From assembly GCA_003244205.1 (NCBI GenBank), contig QHBW01000034.1:1-64000 (forward strand): 64,000 bases of DNA. The letters run 5' to 3'. This stretch comes from Solirubrobacterales bacterium (GTDB taxonomy: Bacteria > Actinomycetota > Thermoleophilia > Solirubrobacterales > Solirubrobacteraceae). The translations under genes and the position numbers were made by a program. Below the pieces are notes generated by a model. That model worked only from the letters and a program-made list of their open reading frames with translations, searched no databases and was not told the DNA's origin. Positions 41,636 through 50,832 of this stretch are shown here, in pieces (position 1 is the stretch's first letter; each line of letters starts with the position of its first letter).

Positions 41636-43102
41636 GTGACCGTAAACGTCCGAGCTCCCCTGCGCCTGCTGAGCGGGCTAGCCGCGATCGCCATCCTGGC
41701 AATCGGGCTCTACGGGACATTTAGCTACGTGGACGCCTATAACAAATACCGCGGCTTCGCTCCCCCGAAGGATCCCAAGGGCGTCCCCCCCGGTCACGTC
41801 GAGCAGGTCGGCTTCTACTCGGAAGCGCTGCATCGCCAGCGCAGCTACCTCGTTTACGAGCCACCGGGCTACCAGCAGCTGGTGGCTGGCGGCGGCCGAC
41901 TGCCCGTGCTCTATCTGCTGCACGGGGCTCCGGGCCTACCGATCAGCTTGTTGCAGATCGGCGACACCGGCGTCCAGCTCGACATCCTGCTCCACCAGCA
42001 CCTCGTGCGCCCGATGCTGCTCGTGATCCCCGATGGAAGCTCGGGCGGCTTCTACTCCGACACCGAGTGGGCCGACTCTGCCAAGGGCCGCTACGAAACG
42101 CTGATCCTCGACGTCATCCACGACGTCGACCGGCGCTTCCCGACGCTCCCCTCGCGACTGGATCGTGCCGTAGCCGGCTACTCGCAAGGCGGCTATGCAT
42201 CCGTCAACTTCGCCTTTCACCACCTCGGAGAGGTTTCGATCGCCGAGAGCTGGTCGGGCTACTTCACGCAGACCAACAACGGCGTCTTCAGCGACGCGGC
42301 ATCGCCCCAGCTGGCCTACAACAGCCCCGCGGTTTACCTGGACGAGATTGCCCCGCGACTGCACCACACGCCGCTCTCGGTTTTCATCTACTCCGGGGAA
42401 GTCGATCCCGGGACGCCCGTCGTACAGGCCTTTGCGGCGCGTCTGGCCGGTGCCGGCGCCAACGTGATCGCCGCCGCCTACCCCGGCGCCCACGACTGGC
42501 GCCTGTGGCGCAATCACATCGACGACTCGCTGCGCTTCGCCAGCCGTTACTTCGGAGTCACCAAGCGCGGGCCCTCGATCCTGCACCTCGCCTCCGAGCA
42601 GCAGCTCGCGGCCGCGCGCGCCCAATACGCCGCTGCGCGCGCCCGCGCCCAGCTGGCCTACTGCCGCCGCCACGGAGTCGCCTCGCGAGCCTACTGTCCG
42701 GTTGTCCTCGGGCTCGTCCCGACGCCGAACAGCAACGAGCCCGCGATGCTGACGCTGACGCTCGCGGCCCCTGACGTCACGGCGCTGCAGCCGGGCGGAA
42801 CGCTGCACGGGACGCTCGCCAGCGACCGCGCCGGCGCCTTCATCCTCACGGCGACGCTGCCCGCCGCTCGTCGCCACAACCGCGGCTTCAGACACGGCCG
42901 CGAGCGCCGGCGGATCGTGGTGGCGAGCGGATCGGCGAACTTCGCCACAGCCGGCGTGACGCCGCTCGATCTCATCCTCACACCACAGGGACGACGGACG
43001 CTGCGCGCCCGGCGAGGCACGAACCTGGTCATCAGCGCCACAGGCGCTCGCCCAGATGGATCTCCGCTCGCCCTCGAGCTGACGGTCTTCATCGGTCGCT
43101 GA
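41636..43102 (+). CDS. Membrane-anchored esterase (alpha/beta hydrolase) with beta-rich tail
   Basis: 488 residues. One N-terminal helix (LSGLAAIAILAIGLYGTF) anchors or exports it. The catalytic domain resembles esterase D and antigen-85-type hydrolases: LPVLYLLHGAPG, nucleophile in RAVAGYSQGGYASVNF, aspartate in YSGEVDPGTP and histidine in YPGAHDWRLWR. After a coiled Ala/Arg/Gln segment (EQQLAAARAQYAAARARAQ) a beta-sandwich-like tail of about 110 residues follows. It acts outside the membrane on an ester, possibly a cell-envelope lipid or glycan. It starts at GTG 41636. Confidence 0.8.
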   Translation: MTVNVRAPLRLLSGLAAIAILAIGLYGTFSYVDAYNKYRGFAPPKDPKGVPPGHVEQVGFYSEALHRQRSYLVYEPPGYQQLVAGGGRLPVLYLLHGAPGLPISLLQIGDTGVQLDILLHQHLVRPMLLVIPDGSSGGFYSDTEWADSAKGRYETLILDVIHDVDRRFPTLPSRLDRAVAGYSQGGYASVNFAFHHLGEVSIAESWSGYFTQTNNGVFSDAASPQLAYNSPAVYLDEIAPRLHHTPLSVFIYSGEVDPGTPVVQAFAARLAGAGANVIAAAYPGAHDWRLWRNHIDDSLRFASRYFGVTKRGPSILHLASEQQLAAARAQYAAARARAQLAYCRRHGVASRAYCPVVLGLVPTPNSNEPAMLTLTLAAPDVTALQPGGTLHGTLASDRAGAFILTATLPAARRHNRGFRHGRERRRIVVASGSANFATAGVTPLDLILTPQGRRTLRARRGTNLVISATGARPDGSPLALELTVFIGR

Positions 43103-43218
43103 GGCGGCGACGCCGTAGGCGGCGCCGACACCGGCCTGCCCTGCTCCCCCCGGGGCGCGGCGGAGGTCAGGCTACGATAGCCCGCGCCAGGACAGCGAGG
43201 AAACGAGGAACGATCACC

Positions 43219-44469
43219 GTGGCAGTCGATCTCAGCCAAGTCGCCCATGTCGAGACCGAGCCGGGCGAGCTGCCCGCGACGATGGCTGCCTGGGTGATCC
43301 GCCAGGACCGCGAGGGAGAGCCGATCGACGCCTTCCAGGTCGAGGAGATCGAGGTGCCCGAGCCCGCCGCGTTCGAGGTGATCGTGCGCGTGATGGCCGC
43401 CGGCGTGAACTTCAACAACGTCTGGGCAGCGCGCGGCGTGCCCGTATCCGTGTTTCGCTCCCATCCCGAGGTCGATCACCACATTGGCGGCTCCGACGGC
43501 TCGGGCATCGTCTGGAAGGTCGGGGCCGGCGTGACGCGCTGGAAGCCCGGTGACGAGGTCGTGATCCACTGCAACCAGGCGTCCTACGAAGATCCCGAGG
43601 TACATGGCTTCGATCCGCTGGCCGCGCCGTCGCAGAAGATCTGGGGCTATGAGACCTCGTGGGGCTCCTTTGCCCAGTTCACAAAGGTGCAGGCTCAGCA
43701 GCTGCTGCCCAAGCCACACAACCTCACATGGGAGGAGTCGGCCGCGTACGGGCTCACCTACTTCACGGCCTACCGCATGCTGATCGACCAGTGTGAGCTG
43801 CAGGCCGGTCACCGGGTGCTGATCTGGGGCGCCGCCGGAGGCCTCGGCGTCTTCGCCACCCAGCTGTGCAAGATCGCCGGCGCACGCTCGGTCGGCGTGG
43901 TCAACTCTGACGAGAAGGGGGAGCTCGTTGCGCGACTCGGAGCCGAGGGCTTCATCAACCGCAACGAGTTCGCGGGCATGATGCGCACGGGCGGTGAGAC
44001 ACCAGAGGAAGAGAAGGCGCGCTTTGGCGAGTCGCGCCGCTTCGGCAAGGCTGTCAAGGAGATCCTCGGCGCCTCGCCCGACATCGTCTTCGAGCACGTC
44101 GGACAGGCCACCTTCCCCACGTCCGTGTTCGTGGTCAAGCCCTTTGGCAAGGTGGTCATCTGTGCCGGCACGACGGGCTACAACCTCGACTTCGACGTCC
44201 GCTACCTGTGGATGCGTCAGAAGCAGATCATCGGATCGCACTTCGCCAACGCCTGGGAGTGCAACAAGGCCAACGAGCTGATCGAGAACGGCCTGATCCG
44301 CCCCGTGCTGTGGCGGACGATGCCGTTCGACGGCGTCGGGGAAGCCCATCAGCTGATGCGCGAGAACAAGCACCTCGGCAAGATCGCCATCCTCGTCGGG
44401 GCCGAACGCGAGGGCCTCGGGAAAACGGCCGAGGGTCCAGGCGCGATCTACGCGGAGGTGGGGGTCTGA
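43219..44469 (+). CDS. ccrA: Crotonyl-CoA carboxylase/reductase
   Basis: 416 residues, medium-chain dehydrogenase/reductase family without zinc. It reduces crotonyl-CoA with NADPH and CO2 to ethylmalonyl-CoA. The long N-terminal lead (VAHVETEPGELPATMAAWVIRQDREGEP) and segments GVNFNNVWAARGVPVSVFR, GGSDGSGIVWKVG, IWGYETSWGSFAQFTKVQ, NADP-binding IWGAAGGLGVFATQLC, and the CO2-pocket FEHVGQATFPTSVF are characteristic of Ccr. It may serve the ethylmalonyl-CoA pathway or supply extender units; a MaoC hydratase lies at 62 kb. GTG 43219 follows GAGGAA. The next ATG overlaps its stop (TGATG). Confidence 0.93.
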   Translation: MAVDLSQVAHVETEPGELPATMAAWVIRQDREGEPIDAFQVEEIEVPEPAAFEVIVRVMAAGVNFNNVWAARGVPVSVFRSHPEVDHHIGGSDGSGIVWKVGAGVTRWKPGDEVVIHCNQASYEDPEVHGFDPLAAPSQKIWGYETSWGSFAQFTKVQAQQLLPKPHNLTWEESAAYGLTYFTAYRMLIDQCELQAGHRVLIWGAAGGLGVFATQLCKIAGARSVGVVNSDEKGELVARLGAEGFINRNEFAGMMRTGGETPEEEKARFGESRRFGKAVKEILGASPDIVFEHVGQATFPTSVFVVKPFGKVVICAGTTGYNLDFDVRYLWMRQKQIIGSHFANAWECNKANELIENGLIRPVLWRTMPFDGVGEAHQLMRENKHLGKIAILVGAEREGLGKTAEGPGAIYAEVGV

Positions 44470-44831
44470 TGGCCACCGCCGGCACCGTCCACATCCCGTG
44501 GTACGCGACCGTCTTCCGTGGCGACAAGGTCGCGGCCGCCTTGCAGGAGATCGCGCCGATCGCGCTGCGCTACGGCGCCACGGGCTACGCGGTGCATCGC
44601 TCGCGCGACGACCGTTACAGGTTCCTGCAGACCGCGACGTTCGAGCGCAAGATCGACTTCGAGCGCTACTGGTATGGAGCGGAGTTCTCGGCGTGGCGCG
44701 AGCAGTACTCCAGCCACTACCAAGTCCCCATCGTCTATGTGTGGCACGACGTCATCGCCTCCGGCTCCTTCGATCCGGATGAGTCGTGGGGCGGCGGGGC
44801 GACCCAACCCGTGGCCGACGCGCCCGCGTGA
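44469..44831 (+). CDS. Small protein coupled to ccr, unknown function
   Basis: 120 residues, soluble. HIPWYATVFRGDKVAAALQEIAPIALRYGATGYAVHRSRDDRYRF fits the length and ferredoxin-like rhythm of dimeric ABM/stress-response barrel proteins, but no catalytic signature is certain. FERKIDFERYWYGAEFSAW is aromatic-rich. It overlaps ccr by one base and the galactokinase start by 4 bases, so the three genes are translationally coupled. Confidence 0.65.
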   Translation: MATAGTVHIPWYATVFRGDKVAAALQEIAPIALRYGATGYAVHRSRDDRYRFLQTATFERKIDFERYWYGAEFSAWREQYSSHYQVPIVYVWHDVIASGSFDPDESWGGGATQPVADAPA

Positions 44832-45886
44832 GCACGAGCAGCGGCGCGAGCGCCACTGAATCGGTAGTCGCCTTTGCCCCCGGCCGCGTCAATCTGATCG
44901 GGGAGCACACCGACTACAACCAGGGTCTGGCGCTGCCGTTCGCGATCGCCCCCGGGGTGACGGTGACGGCGGCGGTGCTGCCCGGCGACGAGATCGAGGC
45001 GGAAGCGCATGATCTCGGCGAGCGCGACCACTTCGCGATCACCAACCCCCCGCACGTCAACGGCTGGAAGGGCTTCGTTCACGGAGTGGTCGCGGAGCTG
45101 CGCGCCGAGGGTCACACGATCCCTGGAGCACGACTGCACATCGCCGGCGAGCTGCCGCGCAACTCCGGGCTGTCCTCGTCGGCCGCGCTGACCGTGGCGC
45201 TCGCGCTTGCGCTGTTGAAGCTGTCGGACTCCGGTGAGGTCAATCCCGTCGGTGTTGCTCAGCTCGCCTCGCGGGTCGAGCGCGACTGGGTCGGCGCCGA
45301 CACTGGGCTGCTGGACCAACTCGCGATCCTCTGCGCGGCCCCTGGCCGGGCGGTCTTCATCGACTTCCGCTCGCTGGAGATCGAGCCGGTACCGCTCGCC
45401 CTGGGAGAGTGGCGACTGGCGCTGCTTGACTCGGGTCGCCCGCACGACCTCGCCGCCGACGGCGCCGGCTATCAGCAGCGCCGGCGCGAGTGCGAGCAGG
45501 CGGCGCAGCTGCTCGGGCTGAGCTCCCTGCGCGACGCGACGCTCGCCTCGGCACAGACTCTGCCGCCGCCCCTGGACCTGCGCGTCCGTCACGTCGTGGC
45601 CGAGAATCGCCGGGTGGAGGCGACGGTGGCCGCGCTGCGACGCGGAGACTTCGCGGAGGTTGGCCACCTACTCGACCTCTCCCACGCGAGCCTGCGCGAC
45701 CACTACGAAGTCTCGACGCCCGAGGTGGAGCGCATGGTGGCGCGAGCGAAAGCCGCTGGCGCCACCGGCGCCCGGCTGGTCGGGGGCGGCTTCGGAGGCC
45801 ATGTCCTGGGTCTGTTTGCCCCCGACGTGGGTGTCCCCACCGACTCGTTCGAGGTGCGACCGCGTGCCGGAGCACGGCTGCTGTAG
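44828..45886 (+). CDS. galK: Galactokinase (GHMP kinase)
   Basis: 352 residues. It phosphorylates galactose at C1 with ATP, or a close sugar substrate. Signatures in order: FAPGRVNLIGEHTDYNQG (galactokinase signature), the ATP-binding GELPRNSGLSSSAALTVAL, the catalytic Asp region WVGADTGLLDQLAIL and the C-terminal GARLVGGGFGGHVLGLF. All motifs are intact. GTG 44828 overlaps the preceding stop (GTGA). No galT or galE adjoins it. Confidence 0.92.
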   Translation: MSTSSGASATESVVAFAPGRVNLIGEHTDYNQGLALPFAIAPGVTVTAAVLPGDEIEAEAHDLGERDHFAITNPPHVNGWKGFVHGVVAELRAEGHTIPGARLHIAGELPRNSGLSSSAALTVALALALLKLSDSGEVNPVGVAQLASRVERDWVGADTGLLDQLAILCAAPGRAVFIDFRSLEIEPVPLALGEWRLALLDSGRPHDLAADGAGYQQRRRECEQAAQLLGLSSLRDATLASAQTLPPPLDLRVRHVVAENRRVEATVAALRRGDFAEVGHLLDLSHASLRDHYEVSTPEVERMVARAKAAGATGARLVGGGFGGHVLGLFAPDVGVPTDSFEVRPRAGARLL

Positions 45887-46010
45887 GGGTTCCCCGCCCG
45901 GTGCCGCGCCCTGGGGCCGGTTGGACTGAAATAGTCAGCACAGTCGGCCACTCGTCGCCCGACGGACTTGCTTTGCGCCGCGCGACGCGACGTGTTGGTA
46001 CGGTCGCGCC

Positions 46011-47231
46011 GTGCCCCGGATCGCCCGCCCCTCGCCCACGGACGCAGCCTGGCGACCGCCGATCGAGGGGCTGCGCGCGACGATCGAGGCCCTCGCCCCC
46101 CTCGAGCGCTCGTCGGGCACGGCCGGAGAGCGCGAGGCCGCCGACTGGATCGCCGCGCGCTTGGAGGATCTGGGCTGCGACGCAAGCGTCGACGAGGAGA
46201 GCGCATACGACAGCTTTGCCGTGCCCGTCGCCGGGATGAGCGCCATCGGGGCGGCCGCAGGGGTGATGGCGCTGAGCCGGCGGGGGCGGCTCGCGGGCGC
46301 CGCGCTGTCGGCGCTCGCCGCCGCCGGCCTGGCGGACGACGTTGCCAACGGCGCTCGCTGGTTCCGCCGCGCGACGATGAAGTCGAAGCCGACGTGGAAC
46401 GTCGTCGCCGAGGCCGGCGACCGCGCGGCCGCCCGCACGCTGGTAGTGCTGGCTCACCACGATGCTGCCCGCTCGGGGCGGGTATTCGACCAGTCGCTCC
46501 AGCGCTGGCTCGGCGATCGCTTCCCCGGGATCATCGAGCGCATCGACACTTCGCTGCCGCTCTGGTGGCCGGTGGTCGGCGCGCCTGCGGGGGTCAGCGT
46601 GGCCGCGCTGCGCCGCCAGTCCGGCCTGACCGCAGCGGCCGCCTCCGTCTGCCTGCTGGCCACCGCGGCGCTCGCGGACATCGCCCGCAGTCCGATCGTG
46701 CCCGGCGCCAACGACAACCTCACCGCCGTGGCAGCGCTTGTCGCGGTCGCCGAATACTTGCGCGAGCAGCCGCTGACCGGGTTGCGGGTACTGCTCGTCT
46801 CGTGTGGCTCCGAGGAGACGCTCCAGGGCGGCGCACGCGCCTTCGCGGCGCGCCACTTTGCAGCGCTGGACCGCGAGCAGACCTGGGTACTGAACCTCGA
46901 GACGATCGGCTCGCCTGAGCTGATGATGCTCGAGGGCGAGGGCACCCTCGTAATGGAGGACTACCACGGCCGCGGCTTCCGCGACCTCGTCGCTCGTGCC
47001 GCCGATCGCGCGCGCATCCCCGTGCGGCGGGGAATGCGAGCGCGCTCGAGCACCGATGCGGTGATCACGAGCCGCGCCGGCTACCCCACCGCCACGCTCA
47101 GCTCGATGGACCGCTACAAGGCGCTGAGCAACTACCACCAGATGACCGACACGCCCGACAACGTCCGCTACGAGACCGTCGCGGCGGCGACCGGAGTTGT
47201 CGACGCGGTGGCGCGGGAACTAGCGGGGTAG
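46011..47231 (+). CDS. Membrane-associated M28 family zinc aminopeptidase
   Basis: 406 residues. An M28 core is interrupted by hydrophobic helices (AGMSAIGAAAGVMAL and VVGAPAGVSVAAL regions). Zinc ligands are intact: LVVLAHHDAA, VPGANDNLTAVAAL, LLVSCGSEETLQGG with the catalytic glutamate pair, LNLETIGS and the last His in NYHQMTDTPDN. It should remove N-terminal residues from peptides or amides. It has a catalytically dead relative at 13708. The start is GTG 46011. Confidence 0.85.
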   Translation: MPRIARPSPTDAAWRPPIEGLRATIEALAPLERSSGTAGEREAADWIAARLEDLGCDASVDEESAYDSFAVPVAGMSAIGAAAGVMALSRRGRLAGAALSALAAAGLADDVANGARWFRRATMKSKPTWNVVAEAGDRAAARTLVVLAHHDAARSGRVFDQSLQRWLGDRFPGIIERIDTSLPLWWPVVGAPAGVSVAALRRQSGLTAAAASVCLLATAALADIARSPIVPGANDNLTAVAALVAVAEYLREQPLTGLRVLLVSCGSEETLQGGARAFAARHFAALDREQTWVLNLETIGSPELMMLEGEGTLVMEDYHGRGFRDLVARAADRARIPVRRGMRARSSTDAVITSRAGYPTATLSSMDRYKALSNYHQMTDTPDNVRYETVAAATGVVDAVARELAG

Positions 47232-47272
47232 GGCTGAGCGAGAGGCCACGGCGCTCGCGGTGGGCAGGTCGC

Positions 47273-47833
47273 TCAGCGGGAGCGGCCGAGACGGTCGCCG
47301 ACGTCGGCGTGACCACGAGCGTTGGCCACATCCGCAGGCGTGTCGCCGGCATCGCTGCGAGCTTCCACGTCGGCCCCGGCACCCAGCAGCATCTCGACAA
47401 GCGTGGAGTCGCCGTTCGCGGCGGCTGAGTGCAAAGCGGTGTAGCCGTCGCGCTGGGCGGCGTCGACAGCCGCACCGCCGTCGAGCAACGCCCGCACAAC
47501 CGCGCCGTGCTGCCGTGCTGCGGCGGCGTTGAGCGGCGTGACCGCCATCGCGTTGTTGGCTCGCGCATTGACGTCGGCGCCGCGCTCGAGCAACAGGCGT
47601 ACGACTTCCTCATCGTTGGTGAAGAGGGCAGCCAAGTGCAGCGGGGTAAAACCGACCTCGGCGGTGGCGCCGACCAGATCCGGGCTCCCATCCAGCAGCT
47701 CAGTCAAGCGGTGGCGCTCACCGAGCCCGGCCGCCTCGAAGACGTCGAGCTGACGGTCTCGCGACGCTTCGCTCGCCTCGCCGTCGTTGCCGGCGTAGAG
47801 CGCCTGCAGGATGGGGGACGAAGGCGCATCCAC
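47273..47833 (-). CDS. Ankyrin repeat protein
   Basis: 186 residues. After an N-terminal lead (DRQLDVFEAAGLGERHRLTELLDG) come four ankyrin repeats with the TPLHLAA/LLLERGADVNA pattern: GFTPLHLAALFTNDEEVVR, AVTPLNAAAARQHGAVVR, GYTALHSAAANGDSTLVE and GDTPADVANARGHADV. It is a soluble protein-binding module; the partner is unknown. It lies 10 nt after the YqgE gene and is probably cotranscribed with it. Confidence 0.88.
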   Translation of the reverse strand: MDAPSSPILQALYAGNDGEASEASRDRQLDVFEAAGLGERHRLTELLDGSPDLVGATAEVGFTPLHLAALFTNDEEVVRLLLERGADVNARANNAMAVTPLNAAAARQHGAVVRALLDGGAAVDAAQRDGYTALHSAAANGDSTLVEMLLGAGADVEARSDAGDTPADVANARGHADVGDRLGRSR

Positions 47834-47843
47834 GATACGTGGA

Positions 47844-48389
47844 TCAGTTCATCGACGGGTCGAGTGGCATGCGTGCGACCAGCGCGTACGCGCCGCCCAT
47901 GCGTTCCAGCAGCTGTTCCCACAAGCCGTCGGAGGGTTCCTCGAAGAGGTCGTCCGACGCCATCGGCGCGACGATCCAGTCCTCCTGCTCGAGCTCGGCC
48001 TCGAGTTGACCGGGGCCCCATCCCGCGTGACCGGCGAATACACGCGCCCGCCGTACACCAGCGCCGAGCTGCTCGAGATCCGCGTCGCTTGCCGGCAGCC
48101 CAAGGTCACCGTCGATCTGCACGCCTACCAGGCCGGGGTCGTCGAACTCGCCGAGCACGATCACGCCGCCCGGGGCAACCGGCCCGCCCACATGGATGAC
48201 CTCGTCGCCGTCGGTGATCGCCGCTAGCTCGTCAACCACGTCGGACACGACGGCGTCAGTCGGGCGATTGAGCACAAATCCGAGCGCGCCGTCCTCGGAA
48301 TGTGCCGCTATCAGCACGACCGTGCGGCGGAAGTTGGGGTCGTGGAGGGTGGGAGCCGCGATCAGCAGTTGCCCCGCGAGCGAATCCAT
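47844..48389 (-). CDS. yqgE: YqgE/AlgH family protein
   Basis: 181 residues, full length. The DUF179 signatures are visible: SLAGQLLIAAPTLHDPNFRRTVVLIAAHSEDGALGFVLNRPT, HVGGPVAPGGVIVLGEF and RVFAGHAGWGPGQLEAELEQEDW. The family's biochemical role is unsettled; it is often linked to transcription or exported-protein control. The next gene on this strand encodes ankyrin repeats. ATG 48389 is chosen because homologs begin at this point. Confidence 0.9.
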   Translation of the reverse strand: MDSLAGQLLIAAPTLHDPNFRRTVVLIAAHSEDGALGFVLNRPTDAVVSDVVDELAAITDGDEVIHVGGPVAPGGVIVLGEFDDPGLVGVQIDGDLGLPASDADLEQLGAGVRRARVFAGHAGWGPGQLEAELEQEDWIVAPMASDDLFEEPSDGLWEQLLERMGGAYALVARMPLDPSMN

Positions 48390-48461
48390 GCCGCCACGGT
48401 AGCGCTCGCGGCGCGGCCTCGCGACGTCCAAGGCCGGGAATCGCCGCGACGAGCAAGGGCC

Positions 48462-49019
48462 GTGCTCAGCCGCCGCCCACCAGAGCCTGTCGTGCTGCTC
48501 TTCGACGATGAGCCCTCGGTCGCCGACCAGCCCTGGATTGACCGCGAGCCGTCCCCCAACCGGCGATCGGCCGAGGCCTCCGTCCAGCGCGCCTCTCCGT
48601 CGCGGCTGCTCGCGGCGACCACCGCCATAGCGCTCACCGCAGCGGGCGCCGTGCTGCTGTTGGTCGCGATCCACGTCTCGCGGCGCCCAGGCCTGGTGGC
48701 CAGCGCGACAGCTATGCGCAGCCTTCCCGACTCGCGAGCCCAGCCGCGGCTACCTGTGCTCGTCGTGCCACGCTCCCCGCGGCTGCTACGAGCAGCGCAC
48801 CAGCGCGCGTTGAAGCGTCAGCGAAGAGCAGGGGCCCCGCGGGGCGCTCCCCCTGTGAGGCAGCCGGCACTGGCAAGGGTGTCGGTCAACGCCGCCGTTG
48901 ACCTCGCGGCGGCGAAGCCGGTGTCCGCGGCAGCGCCTGCCCCGCCCGCGGCCGGCGAGGGTGCTGTTGGCGGGCACGGCCGACCAGGCGCCGGTGGAGG
49001 ACTGACGTTCGGTGGGTAG
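48462..49019 (+). CDS. Single-pass membrane protein at head of type IV secretion-like operon
   Basis: About 185 residues. A short cytosolic part (PVVLLFDDEPSVADQPWIDREP) precedes one transmembrane helix (LLAATTAIALTAAGAVLLLVAIHV) and a basic, Ala/Pro-rich outer segment (RAAHQRALKRQRRAGAP) ending in a Gly-rich tail. No family is recognised; the shape recalls accessory envelope-spanning proteins. It overlaps the TcpC-like gene by 8 bases. GTG 48462 is preceded by AGCAAGGGC, a modest ribosome site. Confidence 0.6.
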   Translation: MLSRRPPEPVVLLFDDEPSVADQPWIDREPSPNRRSAEASVQRASPSRLLAATTAIALTAAGAVLLLVAIHVSRRPGLVASATAMRSLPDSRAQPRLPVLVVPRSPRLLRAAHQRALKRQRRAGAPRGAPPVRQPALARVSVNAAVDLAAAKPVSAAAPAPPAAGEGAVGGHGRPGAGGGLTFGG

Positions 49020-49869
49020 CGTCAGCGTCGGGAGCGTTTCGGCCAGAGCCCAGTGGCTGCGCGCGATGGGGCCCCGGTGGTTGTGGTTGGCAATGGTGAC
49101 GCTGCTCGCGCTGGCGGGCCTGCGGCACGTTGTCCTTCCGCCCCGCCCGCTCGTGCTCGAGCACACCTCGGCCGCCAGGGCGACGGTCGACCCTGCGCCC
49201 GCCGACGCCTTTGCGCAGGCGTTCGCGCGCGCGTATCTGACCTTCGACGCCCGCCAGCCGCAGTCCCACGATCAGGCCGTCGCGCCATTTCTCGCGCCAG
49301 GTGTCGATCTGGCGGGCACCGTGACGCCCGCCTCCGGGCCGGCACAGAGCGTCATCTGGACCGCGGTCGCAGCGCACGCGCATCCCGCTGCCGGGTCGGG
49401 CTTGATCACCGTGGCTGTAGCGCTAGCGGGGGAGGCCGCTCTGCGCTATCTCGCCGTCCCCGTCGCAAGCGGCGCCGGTGGATCGTTGGCGGTTACTGGT
49501 TTCCCGGCGCTCGTCGCCCCTCCGCCGCTCAACGACCGCGCCCCTCCGCCGAACGGCGACGATGTCAGCGATAGCGCGCTGCGGACGGTGGCCGTCCGGG
49601 CCCTGTCCGCCTACCTGCGCGGCAGTGCAGATCAGCTCGACGCCGACCTCCTACCCGGCACGCATGCGTCCGTACCGGCGTCCCCGCTCACGATCGAGGA
49701 CATCGCATCGATCACGTGGACCTCCGCGAATGAGATTGCCCTGGACGCAACGGTCCACGACCCCGCTGGCACGGGCTACGAGCTGCGCTATCTGCTGACC
49801 GTAACGCGTCGTGACCGCTGGTATGTGCTCGCCATCAACCCCTCCGACCCCACGGGAGGCTCCTCGTGA
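49012..49869 (+). CDS. TcpC/VirB8-like type IV secretion channel component
   Basis: 285 residues. One N-terminal membrane helix (WLWLAMVTLLALAGLRHVVL) is followed by two NTF2-like periplasmic domains: ADAFAQAFARAYLTFDARQPQSHDQAVAPFL and SDSALRTVAVRALSAYLRGSADQLDADL. This layout matches TcpC, the VirB8-like protein of Gram-positive conjugation machines. It should form part of the outer membrane-proximal channel. It overlaps neighbours on both sides by 4-8 bases. Confidence 0.78.
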   Translation: MGSVSVGSVSARAQWLRAMGPRWLWLAMVTLLALAGLRHVVLPPRPLVLEHTSAARATVDPAPADAFAQAFARAYLTFDARQPQSHDQAVAPFLAPGVDLAGTVTPASGPAQSVIWTAVAAHAHPAAGSGLITVAVALAGEAALRYLAVPVASGAGGSLAVTGFPALVAPPPLNDRAPPPNGDDVSDSALRTVAVRALSAYLRGSADQLDADLLPGTHASVPASPLTIEDIASITWTSANEIALDATVHDPAGTGYELRYLLTVTRRDRWYVLAINPSDPTGGSS

Positions 49870-50210
49870 CCCGTTTCATCGTCCGTCCGTTTCGTACGCG
49901 GGGGCTCGTCGCCGCCGCCCTGTTCGCGGCTCTGCTCGCGGCGGCGCTGCTCGCGGCGCTGATCGCACCCGCCATTGCCGCCGCCGACATCACCAACGGG
50001 GGAAACCGAGCCCAGCAGATCTTCAACTCGTGGGCGCGTCCGCTGGCGGCATGCATCATCGTCGTCGGGGCGATCCGCGCGATCGCGCGGCGCAACCTCG
50101 TCGGAATCGCCACCTTCCTCGCCCTGGTCCTGCTGCTCGGCGGCTTCGTGATCGATCCCCAGCGCGGGCTGAGCCTGTCGAACTCGCTGCTGTCGAAGAT
50201 CCTCGGCTAA
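49866..50210 (+). CDS. VirB2/TcpD-like small membrane protein
   Basis: 114 residues. A long signal-like segment ends in PAIAAAD, followed by two hydrophobic helices (LAACIIVVGAIRAIA and LVGIATFLALVLLLGGFVI). Size, cleavable leader and two-helix mature part match VirB2-type pilins or the equivalent small proteins of Gram-positive systems. Sequence similarity alone is weak; position between TcpC- and TcpE-like genes supports the call. Confidence 0.65.
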   Translation: MTRFIVRPFRTRGLVAAALFAALLAAALLAALIAPAIAAADITNGGNRAQQIFNSWARPLAACIIVVGAIRAIARRNLVGIATFLALVLLLGGFVIDPQRGLSLSNSLLSKILG

Positions 50211-50220
50211 CGGCGAGCAG

Positions 50221-50832
50221 ATGCGCGACGATGAGCCCGGTCCCACCAGGCCGCATCCGATCGAGTTGCGCTCCTACCGCGCGGTGTTCGAGCTCGAGTA
50301 CCGCATCTACCGCGTGCAGCGCTGGTCGCTTCCGCTGGCAAACGGCATCGCGCTGAGCACGATCTGCTGGACGATGGGAGCGGCCGTCGCGATGCTCCTG
50401 CTGCGGGCGGCGCCTCTGCTCGGCAGCGCGCTCGGAGCGCTTCCGGATCCACTGCGCTACGTCGCACTCCCCGCTGCGTTCGGCGTCGCGATGTCGCGTT
50501 ACCGGCCAGACGGACGTCCGCTGCATCGCTTCATCGCCGCGGCCTTGCGTCACCGCGGCAGCGCGCGCTGCGTCGATGCCTTTCTCGCCTCCCCTGCCGC
50601 AGAGCGTGAGGAGCGCTTCGTCGAGGCTATCTGCATCTGTGCAGGGCCGTCGGAGCAGCGCTACCGAAGTGGTTGTTTGGGGGGCCCTGCGGTCGTCGCG
50701 CTGCGCGGCCAGGCCCAGATCCGCGGACGTCCCCACGGCGTAGAGCTCGTCGCCGCCGGAGGCCAGCTGCGCGCGCGTCCACGTTGGCTGACCCTGGGCG
50801 CGGGCGAGACCCTGCGGGTGATTGGTCGATGA
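50221..50832 (+). CDS. TcpE/VirB3-like type IV secretion protein
   Basis: 203 residues. YRAVFELEYRIYRVQRWSLPLANGIAL is close to the TcpE family start, in which a short amphipathic lead precedes two helices (ALSTICWTMGAAVAMLLLRAA and LRYVALPAAFGVAMSRY). After these a beta-rich cytosolic extension of about 90 residues follows (GPAVVALRGQAQIRG), longer than usual. It probably docks the ATPase encoded next, whose ATG overlaps its stop (ATGA). Confidence 0.75.
   Translation: MRDDEPGPTRPHPIELRSYRAVFELEYRIYRVQRWSLPLANGIALSTICWTMGAAVAMLLLRAAPLLGSALGALPDPLRYVALPAAFGVAMSRYRPDGRPLHRFIAAALRHRGSARCVDAFLASPAAEREERFVEAICICAGPSEQRYRSGCLGGPAVVALRGQAQIRGRPHGVELVAAGGQLRARPRWLTLGAGETLRVIGR

Noticed and set aside
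47811-48227. Plus-strand ORF antisense to yqgE
   Set aside because: Low-complexity composition, no domain, and fully covered by the conserved yqgE reading frame.
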